16,177 bases of DNA from JBGOUV01 sp041477815 (lineage in GTDB: Bacteria; Acidobacteriota; Terriglobia; Bryobacterales; JACQDG01): NCBI GenBank assembly GCA_041477815.1, contig JBGOUV010000125.1, positions 1 through 16,177 on the forward strand, written 5' to 3'. The stretch's first letter is position 1. Each line of letters starts with the position of its first letter. The notes beneath the pieces are model-generated. The model made no database searches, was not told the DNA's origin, and saw only the letters and a program-made list of their open reading frames with translations. Shown one piece after another: positions 6,567 through 13,446 of this stretch. Both the position numbers and the translations under genes were made by a program.

Positions 6567-7791
6567 GGCCGAATTTGAAAAAGAACCTCATCCCTTCCCG
6601 GCTCCGCCCGATGTCCACCCGTAAGAGCACAGACTTCGCCTGGTTAAACCGAAACCCTATCCCATAAGCCCCCTCCAGATGGTCCAGGCTGAAGTCGCTG
6701 CGGCTGGTGAACACCTTTCCGGCGTCCCCGAACAGGGCCATATCCAGCCCCGAGAATACCTCCCAGCGGTACTCCAGGTTATACACCATCAGATTCTTAT
6801 CCCGGAACCGGTAGTCCCGGAACCCGCGCAGGTCCTCGGAGCCCCCCAGGGTTGGCATCATATAGAACGGCACGGACTGACCCGGGCTGGTATCGGTCAG
6901 CGAGGTCTTGGCGCGGAACGCGATCACCCGCCGCCGGTTGAAGAACGGCACGTACTGTTGCGCCTCCACCTCGTACCGCCGGAAGGTGTATAGCGATCGG
7001 TTCCGGTCCCCGAACAGGTTTCCCTCCACCACGTAGTTCCCACCCGACCGCGGGTTGCCCGGCTCATCGCGCCAGTCCATCTGGGCGAACGTACCCACCT
7101 GGTAGTGATCCGGTTGAAAATCGAGAGCCGGCGTATTGCGCGGCGTAAACACCTTCTCGGTGGACGCATACCTGGTATCGGTGCCCGGCCCCGTGTTGGT
7201 GGCGATGATGCCACCCTTCACCCCCACCCGGAACACCCTCTTCCACTTGATCCCCATCGTCCCCAGGTAGGTGGTATCCTCCAGCCGGAAGTTGGTTCGA
7301 TCCTCGGGGCGCGACTGGGGACCCAGCCCGAAAAACCGCTCCTGCGGGTAGTTGCGGTAGGCCACATTAAAGTCGAGGAACACGTGCTCGTTCCTCAGCC
7401 GGGGCATCCCGATTTGAAACTCGAGCTTCTCGTACTTCCGGAGCGACCCCCGCAGGCTCGCCCGCATGTCCACCAGACCCCCGGCGAGGCGTTCCTGCCG
7501 CCAGTCGGGTCCCAACGCCAATCCCGACCCAACGTGCAATCCGCCGTACCCCAGATGAAACCCCTGCCACCCGGCCATCAGCCGCTCCATGAGGTGCCGT
7601 TCCCTGACCTCATACAGCGCCTTCTCCAGCCCCTTCCGCTCCGGCGCCTCGACCTGCTGCGCCTTCTTCTCCCGCAGGCTGTTCCACTGCGCCAGCCGGC
7701 CGCCCGCCACCGGTGGCTCGTCGCCCGCCTGTCCGGCCAGCCGCAGGCCGCCTGCCAGCAGCACCAGACACAGTTGGGGCGCGATCTGCAT
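6556..7791 (-). CDS. Omp85/BamA-type outer-membrane beta-barrel protein (no POTRA domains visible)
   Basis: 411 aa. An N-terminal signal-like segment (MQIAPQLCLVLLAGGLRLAG) is followed by about 60 helical, charged residues and then alternating beta-strand sequence to the end. The family hallmark is TLGGSEDLRGFRDYRFRDK (314-332), the barrel-loop motif with the conserved RGF, followed by the NLEYRW strand (338-343) and LFGDAGKVF (353-361). The last residue is phenylalanine (RFFFKFGHVF), the usual outer-membrane insertion signal. It is much shorter than BamA and lacks room for POTRA repeats, so it belongs with the short surface-antigen type barrels rather than the essential assembly factor. Its stop overlaps the next gene's start (ATGTGTTTTAA), which argues for co-translation with the secreted kinase-like protein. 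Ribosome site is weak (CCAGG). Confidence 0.83.
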   Translation of the reverse strand: MQIAPQLCLVLLAGGLRLAGQAGDEPPVAGGRLAQWNSLREKKAQQVEAPERKGLEKALYEVRERHLMERLMAGWQGFHLGYGGLHVGSGLALGPDWRQERLAGGLVDMRASLRGSLRKYEKLEFQIGMPRLRNEHVFLDFNVAYRNYPQERFFGLGPQSRPEDRTNFRLEDTTYLGTMGIKWKRVFRVGVKGGIIATNTGPGTDTRYASTEKVFTPRNTPALDFQPDHYQVGTFAQMDWRDEPGNPRSGGNYVVEGNLFGDRNRSLYTFRRYEVEAQQYVPFFNRRRVIAFRAKTSLTDTSPGQSVPFYMMPTLGGSEDLRGFRDYRFRDKNLMVYNLEYRWEVFSGLDMALFGDAGKVFTSRSDFSLDHLEGAYGIGFRFNQAKSVLLRVDIGRSREGMRFFFKFGHVF

Positions 7792-7814
7792 ACCTGGAAA
7801 CTACCTAGTATAGT
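7792..7814. promoter_or_regulatory. 23-bp divergent gap between barrel gene and response regulator
   Basis: Two genes start back to back across 23 bp. The AT-rich core TAGTATAGT (7806-7814) contains -10-like hexamers on both strands (TATAGT on plus, TATACT/TACTAT on minus), but no convincing -35 boxes lie at the right distance; any would be inside the coding sequences. The plus-strand ATG has no Shine-Dalgarno sequence, so it may be read leaderless or may have decayed with the gene. Confidence 0.25.
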
Positions 7815-8080
7815 ATGTTACGGGCGTCTTTGCCGGATTTCCTCAGGCCCAACCCCGAACCCGTACTGCTCCTTCTCGACGACGAGGCTATCGTCACCAC
7901 CACCATCCGAAACTATTTCCAGTTGAAGCCGGGGCTACCGGCTGGTGGCGTTTCACCAACCGGCCGAAGCGCTCGAGTACCTGGCAGGAGCCTCCGGTGG
8001 ACCTCAGCATCACCGGCCAGGTGATGCCCGGCAGGAACGGTCTGGAGTTCTGGAACCGGGCCAGGCAGATTCGACCCGAA
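7815..8080 (+). pseudogene. N-terminal receiver domain of the response regulator, with two frameshifts
   Basis: The reading starts at ATG 7815: MLRASLPDFLRPNPEPVLLL, then LDDEAIVTTTIRNYFQL, a receiver-domain start with its acidic pair. At about 7920 the family sequence moves to the next frame (GYRLVAFHQPAEALEYLAGA), and at about 7992 it moves again (PPVDLSITGQVMPGRNGLEF and WNRARQIRP). Each step is a +1 change, and the last frame is that of the long downstream reading frame. The phospho-acceptor position (DLSITGQVMPG) lacks the aspartate of the usual TDxxMPG, so the domain was already poor. After RQIRPE the receiver stops short and is followed by protease-like sequence. Either the gene is decaying or the region carries sequencing errors. 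Confidence 0.65.
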
Positions 8081-9529
8081 GGTTCGGGTGGACCGCTGTT
8101 CAACCGTCAGGGCCAGGTTATCGGCATCAACCCCGCCGTGATTCCCCCGTTGCCCGGCGGGAGCCTGGGCTTCCCCATCCGCCCCGCCCTCGAGCTGCTG
8201 CGAACCCGGCCGCCCTCCGAGAAACTCGGGCTTCTGCCGATACTTAGACCAGTGCCAGCTCCTGCCGAGCGGATCCGCGTCCTGGTGGTCGACGACGACT
8301 CCGTCGACCGCTACTACCCTCGCAGTATTCTGCTGCAACGCTTCGGCGCCGAAGTTCTGGAGGCGGATAGCAGCGTCAAAGCCCTCGAAATCCTCAGTCA
8401 AAGTCCGGTCGACGCCATTATCACCGACCTGCGAATGCCCGGCATGGACGGCCTCCAGATGCTGGAATTCGTCCGCACCGATCCCAAGCTGGCCGGCACG
8501 GAGATCATCGTGGTATCCGGCTACAGCCACGAGCAGGCCGTCCGTCGCGCCATGCAGATGGGCGCCAGCGACTTTCTCACCAAACCTTTCGACCACGCTA
8601 CTCTGTTCCGCAAGCTGACCGCTCTGTTCAACCGCATCGAGCTCCGTCGCCGCGCCCGTCCGGCCCCGGAAGGCCGCCGCTCGCGCCTCCGGATCCTGGT
8701 CGCCGACATGGACCCCCACTTTGGCGTTTTCGTCTCCGATGCCCTCGCCAGCCGCTACTGGGTCCGCCAGGCGACGAGCGACCTGGAGATTCTCGGCCTC
8801 ACCAACGCCTGGAACCCCAATCTCCTGCTCCTCAACCCTGCCGTCCTGCACCTGGATATGGCCACTCTACTCGACCAGCTTTGGGAGCAGGGTCTGGGCC
8901 GCCACCGCGGCGTCTACCTCCTCACCGAAGAGGAGACCGACGTCTCCTCGCTCGACCCGCGCTTGGCCGGCTCGGTCCGCCGCACCCTGCCTGCCGATCC
9001 TTTCGCCGCAGCCGTTCGCGGCCTCCTGGAGCCCGCCACGGTCACCCGCGACACCGCAGCCGGCTGGATCCGCCGGATCGAGCCCGAGATGGTTACCGCG
9101 GTCCGCCAGGTCTTCCTCCTGATGACCTCGCTTGAGGCCGTCCCGGCCGATGTTCCGGCCGGTCTCCCGGCCGATTTGTTCTGCAGCCTCCCCCTGCGTT
9201 CTTCCCAAACCGGCCTGCGCCTGCTGCTCGAGATCGGCTGCTCCCGCTCCTGGGGCGAGAACCTGGCCAGGCGCTTCACCGGTCATGCCCAGACCGACCT
9301 CGTCGACGGCACCCTCCGGGAGCTGCTCCACCTCCTGGGCGAGCGCCTCCGGGAGTCCTGCCTGACCCGTGACCTTCCTCTCCAGGTCTCCCGCCCCGTC
9401 GTCACCACCCGCCCCACCCCTCTCCCCGACGGCTCCCTCTTTCAGTGGGAAAAACACTTCCAGTGGACGGCGGCGGGAACCTTTCGTCTCTCGCTGCTTG
9501 GTCTCCAGGAGGGCTCGAGTCGCCCGTGA
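7997..9529 (+). CDS. multi-domain response regulator: receiver, pseudo-receiver, CheX-like domain
   Basis: Longest intact frame of the damaged gene, 510 codons from a GTG at 7997; that start is not credible as a native one, since the true start was 7815. Residues 1-28 are the end of a broken first receiver, and 29-66 are HtrA-like (listed separately). Residues 93-215 form a complete receiver: acidic DDD 99-101, phospho-acceptor D144 in TDLRMPGMDG, S174, K196 in TKPF. Residues 231-345 look like a receiver fold with asparagine (N280) at the acceptor site, hence a pseudo-receiver. Residues about 365-470 resemble CheX phosphatase domains (two-layer fold, DLVDGTLRELLHLLGERL), but where CheX has E-x-x-N this has E-L-L-H, so phosphatase activity is doubtful. 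No DNA-binding or output enzyme domain. A start further in, such as before the second receiver, would yield a whole protein. Confidence 0.7.
   Translation: MDLSITGQVMPGRNGLEFWNRARQIRPEGSGGPLFNRQGQVIGINPAVIPPLPGGSLGFPIRPALELLRTRPPSEKLGLLPILRPVPAPAERIRVLVVDDDSVDRYYPRSILLQRFGAEVLEADSSVKALEILSQSPVDAIITDLRMPGMDGLQMLEFVRTDPKLAGTEIIVVSGYSHEQAVRRAMQMGASDFLTKPFDHATLFRKLTALFNRIELRRRARPAPEGRRSRLRILVADMDPHFGVFVSDALASRYWVRQATSDLEILGLTNAWNPNLLLLNPAVLHLDMATLLDQLWEQGLGRHRGVYLLTEEETDVSSLDPRLAGSVRRTLPADPFAAAVRGLLEPATVTRDTAAGWIRRIEPEMVTAVRQVFLLMTSLEAVPADVPAGLPADLFCSLPLRSSQTGLRLLLEIGCSRSWGENLARRFTGHAQTDLVDGTLRELLHLLGERLRESCLTRDLPLQVSRPVVTTRPTPLPDGSLFQWEKHFQWTAAGTFRLSLLGLQEGSSRP
8081..8194 (+). other. fragment of HtrA/DegP serine-protease sequence inside the response regulator
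   Basis: In the frame of the response regulator, GSGGPLFNRQGQVIGINPAV followed by IPPLPGGSLGFPIRPALELL matches the end of an HtrA/DegP protease domain: the active-site serine motif (SGGPL), then xGxVIGIN and a GxGFAIP-like strand leading into the helix. The rest of the protease, with its His and Asp, is absent. Such a piece has no known place between two receiver domains, so it is read as a foreign insertion or a recombination scar. Confidence 0.62.
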
Positions 9530-9539
9530 AAAATTCCGA

Positions 9540-10037
9540 TTACCGCTGGTCGTGACAGAAATCGCAGGCCAGGGACACTCCCGCGGCGCGATGACACTCC
9601 ATGCAGGCAGCCATGGAGGTTTCCTTCTCTTTGCGCATGACGTCGCGCTCGCGAACCGGGCCGTGGCAGGCCTCGCACGTCACTTTGGCGCGGGTCAGGT
9701 GCTCTTTGTGGCTGAAGAATACGTAGTCGGGGATGCGATAGACGCGTTTCCAGGGAACCGGCGTGTCCTTGCCGTGGTACTCCGCCAGTCGCTGGATGTG
9801 GGGGCTCTCCTTCTTGATTCCGGCGTGGCAGGTCATGCATTTGCCGGTGGCCGGAATACCGGCGAAATCGCCCGGATCGGGCATCTCGTGGCAATTCTTG
9901 CACTCCAGGCCGGTCGCCAGGTGCTGCTTATGACTGAACGGCAGCGGCTGCACCGGAGGCGCCGGAACGTACTTGGGAGGCGGCGTTTGAGCGAAGGCGA
10001 AACACACGGCCAACAGCGGGCTCCAGCTCCAGCGCAT
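9540..10037 (-). CDS. pentaheme c-type cytochrome (cytochrome c3/c7-like)
   Basis: 165 aa with an export signal (MRWSWSPLLAVCFAFAQ), so periplasmic or membrane-associated. Five CxxCH heme-binding motifs are visible: CKNCH (46-50), CMTCH (67-71), CEACH (121-125), CMECH (145-149) and CDFCH (158-162). Two FSHKxH segments (34-39 and 108-113) supply histidines that in class III cytochromes act as distal heme ligands. Five hemes are also the number in the ActA-type subunit of alternative complex III, but no other subunit of that complex is nearby, and the short length fits a small soluble electron carrier. It converges with the response regulator with a gap of only 10 bp, and no terminator is seen between them. 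Confidence 0.85.
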   Translation of the reverse strand: MRWSWSPLLAVCFAFAQTPPPKYVPAPPVQPLPFSHKQHLATGLECKNCHEMPDPGDFAGIPATGKCMTCHAGIKKESPHIQRLAEYHGKDTPVPWKRVYRIPDYVFFSHKEHLTRAKVTCEACHGPVRERDVMRKEKETSMAACMECHRAAGVSLACDFCHDQR

Positions 10038-10075
10038 GCCCCTATCCTAACAGGCGGGGGGCAACAGTAGCCGCC

Positions 10076-11044
10076 CTACGCGACGCCGGCGGGCACGGCG
10101 CCGGAGCAGATCTCGGCCCCCTCCACGCGATTGCGGCCGAGCGCCTTGGCGCGGTAGAGGGCTTGGTCGGCCCAATCGATCACCGTCTCCCAGTTCTCGG
10201 TGGGGTGGCCGTCGACCGGACAGCAGGCCACCCCGCAACTGATGGTGACCACGGCCCCGGGGCTGTGGCGGCGGGGCAGAGCCAGGGATTCAATGGTCGA
10301 CCGCAACCGCTCGGCGGTTGCCGCGGACTCCGGAAAGCTCTGCTCGGGGAGCAGCACGACAATCTCCTCGCCGCCGTAGCGGAAGGCGCCGTCGGAGGTG
10401 CGCAGGCACTGGCTCAACGCGGCGGCGATACGCCGCAGCACCTCGTCGCCGGCGACGTGCCCTTCCGTGTCGTTGTAGGCCTTGAAATGATCCACATCGC
10501 ACATGACCACGCCGTAGGAGCGACCGTAGCGCAGCGCCCGGTCATGGAATTCGGTAATGCGCTCCTCGAAGGCCAGCCGGTTGCCGAGCTGCATCAGGGC
10601 GTCCAGCCGGGAAAGCCGGCGCAGCCGGACGTTCATGATTTCGAGCTGGTCGTTCTTGTCGCGCAGCTCGCGCTGCAGCTTGAGTATGCGCTCGGCGGCG
10701 CGCATGCGCGCGTGCAATTCCCGCCGGTCTACCGGCTTGATGATGAAGTCGTCGGCCCCGGCCTCCATGCCGGTGATGAGGTCCTCCTGGCCGGAGCGCG
10801 AGGTCTGCATGATGATGTAGACGTAGTCCGGCCGCTCGGAGTCGCGGATGTGGCGGGATAGCTGGAGGCCGTCCCACTCGGGCATCATCCAATCGGTGAT
10901 GACGAAGTTGAAGTCGCCGCCCTGGAACCACTCCCAGGCCTCGCGGCCATTGGTGGCGGCGGTGACTTCGTGGCCGAAGCTCTGAACCGCGCGCTCCAGC
11001 AGGCGCCGGGAGGCGGGGTCGTCTTCCACGATCAAGACCTTCAT
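10076..11044 (-). CDS. response regulator with GGDEF domain (diguanylate cyclase)
   Basis: 322 aa, cytoplasmic. Residues 1-120 are a receiver domain: D8-D9, phospho-acceptor D51 in VITDWMMPEWDG, K103 in IIKPVD. A short helical linker (120-145) leads to the GGDEF domain, with the metal/substrate segment CDVDHFKAYNDTEGHVAGDE (182-201) and the signature GGEEI (224-228). The signature departs from GGEEF only in its last residue, so the enzyme is probably active in making cyclic di-GMP. RTSD (215-218), five residues before the signature, is the RxxD inhibitory site for product feedback. I used the ATG at 11044 because it overlaps the stop of the upstream regulator gene (ATGA) and begins exactly at the receiver fold. 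It is likely the output of the phosphorelay encoded here. Confidence 0.92.
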   Translation of the reverse strand: MKVLIVEDDPASRRLLERAVQSFGHEVTAATNGREAWEWFQGGDFNFVITDWMMPEWDGLQLSRHIRDSERPDYVYIIMQTSRSGQEDLITGMEAGADDFIIKPVDRRELHARMRAAERILKLQRELRDKNDQLEIMNVRLRRLSRLDALMQLGNRLAFEERITEFHDRALRYGRSYGVVMCDVDHFKAYNDTEGHVAGDEVLRRIAAALSQCLRTSDGAFRYGGEEIVVLLPEQSFPESAATAERLRSTIESLALPRRHSPGAVVTISCGVACCPVDGHPTENWETVIDWADQALYRAKALGRNRVEGAEICSGAVPAGVA

Positions 11045-11895
11045 GAGGACTGGTCGCCTTTCCCTTTGCCGGACGGGCCGGACGGCCCCCGGTGCTGCAG
11101 TTGAGAGCAAGCTGTCTCCAGCGCCCGGGCCAGGTCGATCAAGCCGGGGGTGCCCGGGCTCGCGTCGGAGGCCAAGGTGCTGCGAGGGGTCCCGGCTGCC
11201 GGAAGGCGTCCTTTCGGGAGGCCGTCGAGGATCCTGTGGGCCACTCCGGCGACTTGTTCCCGCCGCATCGCCGGGACGACCACCTCGGCCAAAGGCTCGT
11301 CGCGACTGGCCAGCAGCTGCTGGATCTGGCACATCTGCTGTTGGAACATGGCGCCGGTCAGCTCTACCATCTCCTGCTGGCGGCGCAGGAGTCGAACTAC
11401 CTGCCGGTCGGTCAGCCGCCTCCGATGCCGGATCGTCTTGAGCGACCGGACGTACTTGATCAGGCGCTCCAGATGCCGGACGGTGGTGATAAAGTCCGCG
11501 AAGTCCAGCGGCTTGGTGATGAACGAGGTAACACCGCGGCCGTAAGCCTGCACCATATCCTCGTGGTGCCGCGACGTGGTCAGAACCACGATGGGGATCT
11601 CGCACAGGCTGGGATCCCTGCGGACCTGCTCGGCCACCTCCTGGCCGTTGACCCGGGGCAGGTTCAGGTCCAGAAGAATCAGATCCGGCCGGGGCGCAAC
11701 AGCGGCGTATTCGCCCCGTTTAAAGAGGTAATCGAGGGCTTGGTTGCCGTCGGAGACGATCCGCAGATCGTGCGGCGCCTCCAGCGAGGCAAAGGCCTCC
11801 TGGGTCAGGAGCTGGTCGCCTGGATCGTCCTCTACCAGCAGGACGATGGCGGCGGCAGTTTCAGCGGCAGTGCTGGGCATAGGTTCGGTTCCCAA
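11041..11895 (-). CDS. Rcp1-like response regulator with a helical C-terminal extension
   Basis: 284 aa. Residues 17-145 are a receiver domain of the Rcp1 type that commonly partners phytochrome-like or PAS histidine kinases: EDD 22-24, DGNQALDYLFKRGEY (49-63), phospho-acceptor D76 in DLILLDLNLPRVNGQE, T106 in VVLTTSRHHED, K128 in TKPLDF. After it comes a basic helical stretch (KTIRHRRRLTDRQVVRLLRR) and a low-complexity tail of unknown role; no output domain is recognised. The start is a TTG at 11895, four bases after AGGAGG; the first ATG (11880) would be too far from that site. It overlaps the diguanylate cyclase gene by 4 nt and is divergent from the histidine kinase at 11998, so the three probably form one signalling unit. 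Confidence 0.85.
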   Translation of the reverse strand: MGTEPMPSTAAETAAAIVLLVEDDPGDQLLTQEAFASLEAPHDLRIVSDGNQALDYLFKRGEYAAVAPRPDLILLDLNLPRVNGQEVAEQVRRDPSLCEIPIVVLTTSRHHEDMVQAYGRGVTSFITKPLDFADFITTVRHLERLIKYVRSLKTIRHRRRLTDRQVVRLLRRQQEMVELTGAMFQQQMCQIQQLLASRDEPLAEVVVPAMRREQVAGVAHRILDGLPKGRLPAAGTPRSTLASDASPGTPGLIDLARALETACSQLQHRGPSGPSGKGKGDQSS

Positions 11896-11997
11896 ATCGC
11901 CTCCTAAACCTACTCATCGACTGTTTGGAGAAAATTTTAGAGGTGTTCTTAGTTGTTCTCTACTGCCTGGTGGCAGCCAAGTCGATGAAAAGGGAGG
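11896..11997. promoter_or_regulatory. AT-richer divergent promoter region of the signalling cluster
   Basis: This 102-bp gap is clearly richer in A and T than its surroundings and separates two divergent signalling genes. On the minus strand TAAAAT (in the AAAATTTTA run near 11932-11940) is a good -10 candidate, but I see no strong -35 box. AGGAGG precedes the minus-strand TTG start. On the plus side AGGGAGG abuts the ATG at 11998 without the usual spacer, so that gene's exact start is uncertain. Confidence 0.4.
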
Positions 11998-12777
11998 ATG
12001 TTCAGCCGACCTCCCTCCGCCCCCGCCGATGCCCCGGTCGAGCCGCGAGACCCGATCGAGGAGGTGATTTATGCCGTCTCCCACGACTTGCGTGGTCCCC
12101 TGCTCAACTTCCAGGGGTTCCTGCGCCGTCTCCGCCGCAGTTGGGACACCCTGAACGCAGGGGCCGGCGACCCCCATCTCACGCCCGACCAGCGCCAGAG
12201 CCTCCGCCAGACCGAGTGCGAGCGGATCGATACTTCCTTCCGCGTCCTGGAGAATAACGCCCGCCGTATGGAGCAGTTACTCCAGGCTCTGCTGGACTTA
12301 TCCCGTGCCGGCCGGGAGCCGGTGGTCCGGCAACTGGTTCCCACGACGGCAGTGGTCCACCGCCTGGCCGCGCAACTACGGCCGGTCTTGGAGGCCAAAA
12401 GCGTCTCCCTGGAAATCGGCCCGGCGCCCGACCTGTGGACCGAGCCAGACCGCTTGGAACAGGTCTTTCGTCTGGCCCTCGACAATGCCCTGAAGTTCCT
12501 GTCCCCGACCCGCCCTGGCCTCCTGCGCGTCGGTGGATCCATCCAGGAGACCGAGCACGTCTGTTGGATCGAGGACAATGGAATCGGCCTCCGGCCCCAG
12601 GACCTCGAACGTATTTTCCTCCCTTTCGGTCGCGTTCGTGAAATCGACGCTCCCGGCCAGGGCGTGGGATTGGCTACCATCCGCAAGCTGATGAGACAAC
12701 TCGGGGGACGCGCGTGGATCGAATCCACCCATCAGCGGGGTACTACTCTGTTCCTCTCCTTTCCGAAGCCGGCGTAG
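11998..12777 (+). CDS. short soluble sensor histidine kinase
   Basis: 259 aa without membrane segments or a recognisable sensor domain. The dimerisation/phospho-acceptor region holds the H box AVSHDLRGPL with H29. The catalytic ATPase domain has the N box (LDNALKF, N163), the G1 box (EDNGIG, 192-197), the F box (RIFLPFG, 205-211) and the G2 box (GQGVGLATIRKLM, 220-232). Kinases of this pattern usually sit at the C-terminus of PAS- or GAF-containing bacteriophytochrome-type proteins; here only the core is encoded, so its input must come from another protein or from the 20-residue N-terminus. The partners are most likely the Rcp1-like regulator and the REC-GGDEF cyclase transcribed away from it. 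A stop lies in frame at 11986-11988, so 11998 is the furthest ATG. Confidence 0.9.
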   Translation: MFSRPPSAPADAPVEPRDPIEEVIYAVSHDLRGPLLNFQGFLRRLRRSWDTLNAGAGDPHLTPDQRQSLRQTECERIDTSFRVLENNARRMEQLLQALLDLSRAGREPVVRQLVPTTAVVHRLAAQLRPVLEAKSVSLEIGPAPDLWTEPDRLEQVFRLALDNALKFLSPTRPGLLRVGGSIQETEHVCWIEDNGIGLRPQDLERIFLPFGRVREIDAPGQGVGLATIRKLMRQLGGRAWIESTHQRGTTLFLSFPKPA

Positions 12778-12868
12778 ACCTGTGTCCGCCCGGAGGACCG
12801 GGCCGGGGCCAGCTTTGTGCGGGTCGGCCTGAACATAGAGTAGGCGGCGTGGGAGAATAAGGTTCAGC
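12778..12868. other. spacer between kinase and hicA with a GC hairpin
   Basis: GCCCGG-AGGA-CCGGGC at 12788-12803 forms a 6-bp stem with a 4-base loop eleven bases after the kinase stop. No T tract follows, so it is at best a weak or Rho-assisted terminator. The downstream part could hold a hicA promoter (TTGTGC near 12815), but nothing there is convincing. Confidence 0.3.
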
Positions 12869-13078
12869 TTGATACTGTGCCCCAGCGACACACCAGTCGA
12901 GAATTGGATCAAGCTGGCCGAAGAATTTGGATGGAGACTGGTCGGTGTGAGGGGAGACCATCACAACTTTAAGCACGCGGAGAGCCGGTTTGTCGTCACT
13001 ATCGTACATCCGCAGAAGGATGTGCCGGTGGGGCGAGCGGTCGATACCGTGAAGAAGATCAGGCTGGAGGTCCAGTGA
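12869..13078 (+). CDS. hicA: HicA-type toxin (mRNA interferase family)
   Basis: 69 aa, the normal size. HicA proteins are small double-stranded-RNA-binding-fold ribonucleases that cut mRNA. Family features are WIKLAEEFGWRLVGVRGDHH (13-32), which matches the usual helix, the G-W/F-x-L-V strand and the G-[SD]-H-H motif with catalytic H31, then NFKHAES, a VVTIVHP strand and the C-terminal helix GRAVDTVKKI. The start is a TTG at 12869 with only a weak GGAGA about ten bases ahead; a rare start fits the low expression typical of toxins. The stop and the antitoxin ATG share one base (TGATG). The frame looks intact, unlike the two toxins upstream in the window. Confidence 0.8.
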   Translation: MILCPSDTPVENWIKLAEEFGWRLVGVRGDHHNFKHAESRFVVTIVHPQKDVPVGRAVDTVKKIRLEVQ

Positions 13079-13347
13079 TGCGATTCTTGATCATGCTGGA
13101 GCAAACGGAAGCAGGGTTTGCCGTGCAGGCGCCCGATTTAGCAATCGTGACGTACGGAGAGAGCATCGAAGCGGCAAAGCGAGCGGCCTGCCAAGCCATT
13201 CAGATCAACCTGGAAGCGTATCAAGACGTAGGACAACAGGTGCCTGAGGGGCAAGCGGTTTTAACCCATTTGGAGAATCCCGAATTCCGGGATTTGCTAT
13301 TCGCGTACGTTGAGGTACCAGAGCCCAAGGAAAGAATCGCGGCGTAG
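13078..13347 (+). CDS. hicB: HicB-type antitoxin, short form without a DNA-binding tail
   Basis: 89 aa. Sequence MRFLIMLEQTEAGFAVQAPD with LAIVTYGESIEAAKRAACQA is the HicB partial RNase-H-like fold: a first strand, the G-[FY]-x-[AV]-x-x-P[DE] segment, the (V/C)xTxGxSxEEA turn and the following helix. It ends after the core fold with no helix-turn-helix or ribbon-helix-helix segment, so it may neutralise HicA without binding DNA, or rely on another repressor. I start it at the ATG at 13078 because GGAGGT lies six bases upstream; the GTG at 13075 is the alternative. hicA-hicB order and overlap are usual. Confidence 0.8.
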   Translation: MRFLIMLEQTEAGFAVQAPDLAIVTYGESIEAAKRAACQAIQINLEAYQDVGQQVPEGQAVLTHLENPEFRDLLFAYVEVPEPKERIAA

Positions 13348-13446
13348 CGTGACCCAAAGGGCTGTCAGTGCTTAAATGAGGGCATGCACCCAACCTCCAA
13401 AAGCCGGGCGGCGGGTGATGCCCGCTTCGTTGGCGGCGACGGATAG
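13348..13446. other. gap after hicAB with a small hairpin
   Basis: GCGGG (13411-13415) and CCCGC (13421-13425) can pair around a 5-base loop, followed by TTCGTT rather than a true T run. It could end hicAB transcription weakly. The ATG of the next gene has no clear ribosome site. Confidence 0.25.

Noticed and set aside
4914..6578. Long plus-strand frames (4914-5618 and 5691-6578) opposite the secreted kinase-like gene
   Set aside because: Same shadow composition; no recognisable domain, and the minus-strand gene has a signal peptide and coupled start.
7913..8851. A 312-codon minus-strand frame opposite the response regulator
   Set aside because: Antisense of clear receiver domains on the plus strand; no domain of its own.
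9527..9545. A bidirectional terminator between the response regulator and the cytochrome gene
   Set aside because: The gap is 10 bp with a run of A but no stem.
11045..11605. An N-terminal extension of the diguanylate cyclase up to 11605
   Set aside because: The added 187 residues are out-of-frame sequence of the overlapping Rcp1-like regulator; the receiver fold begins exactly at the ATG at 11044.
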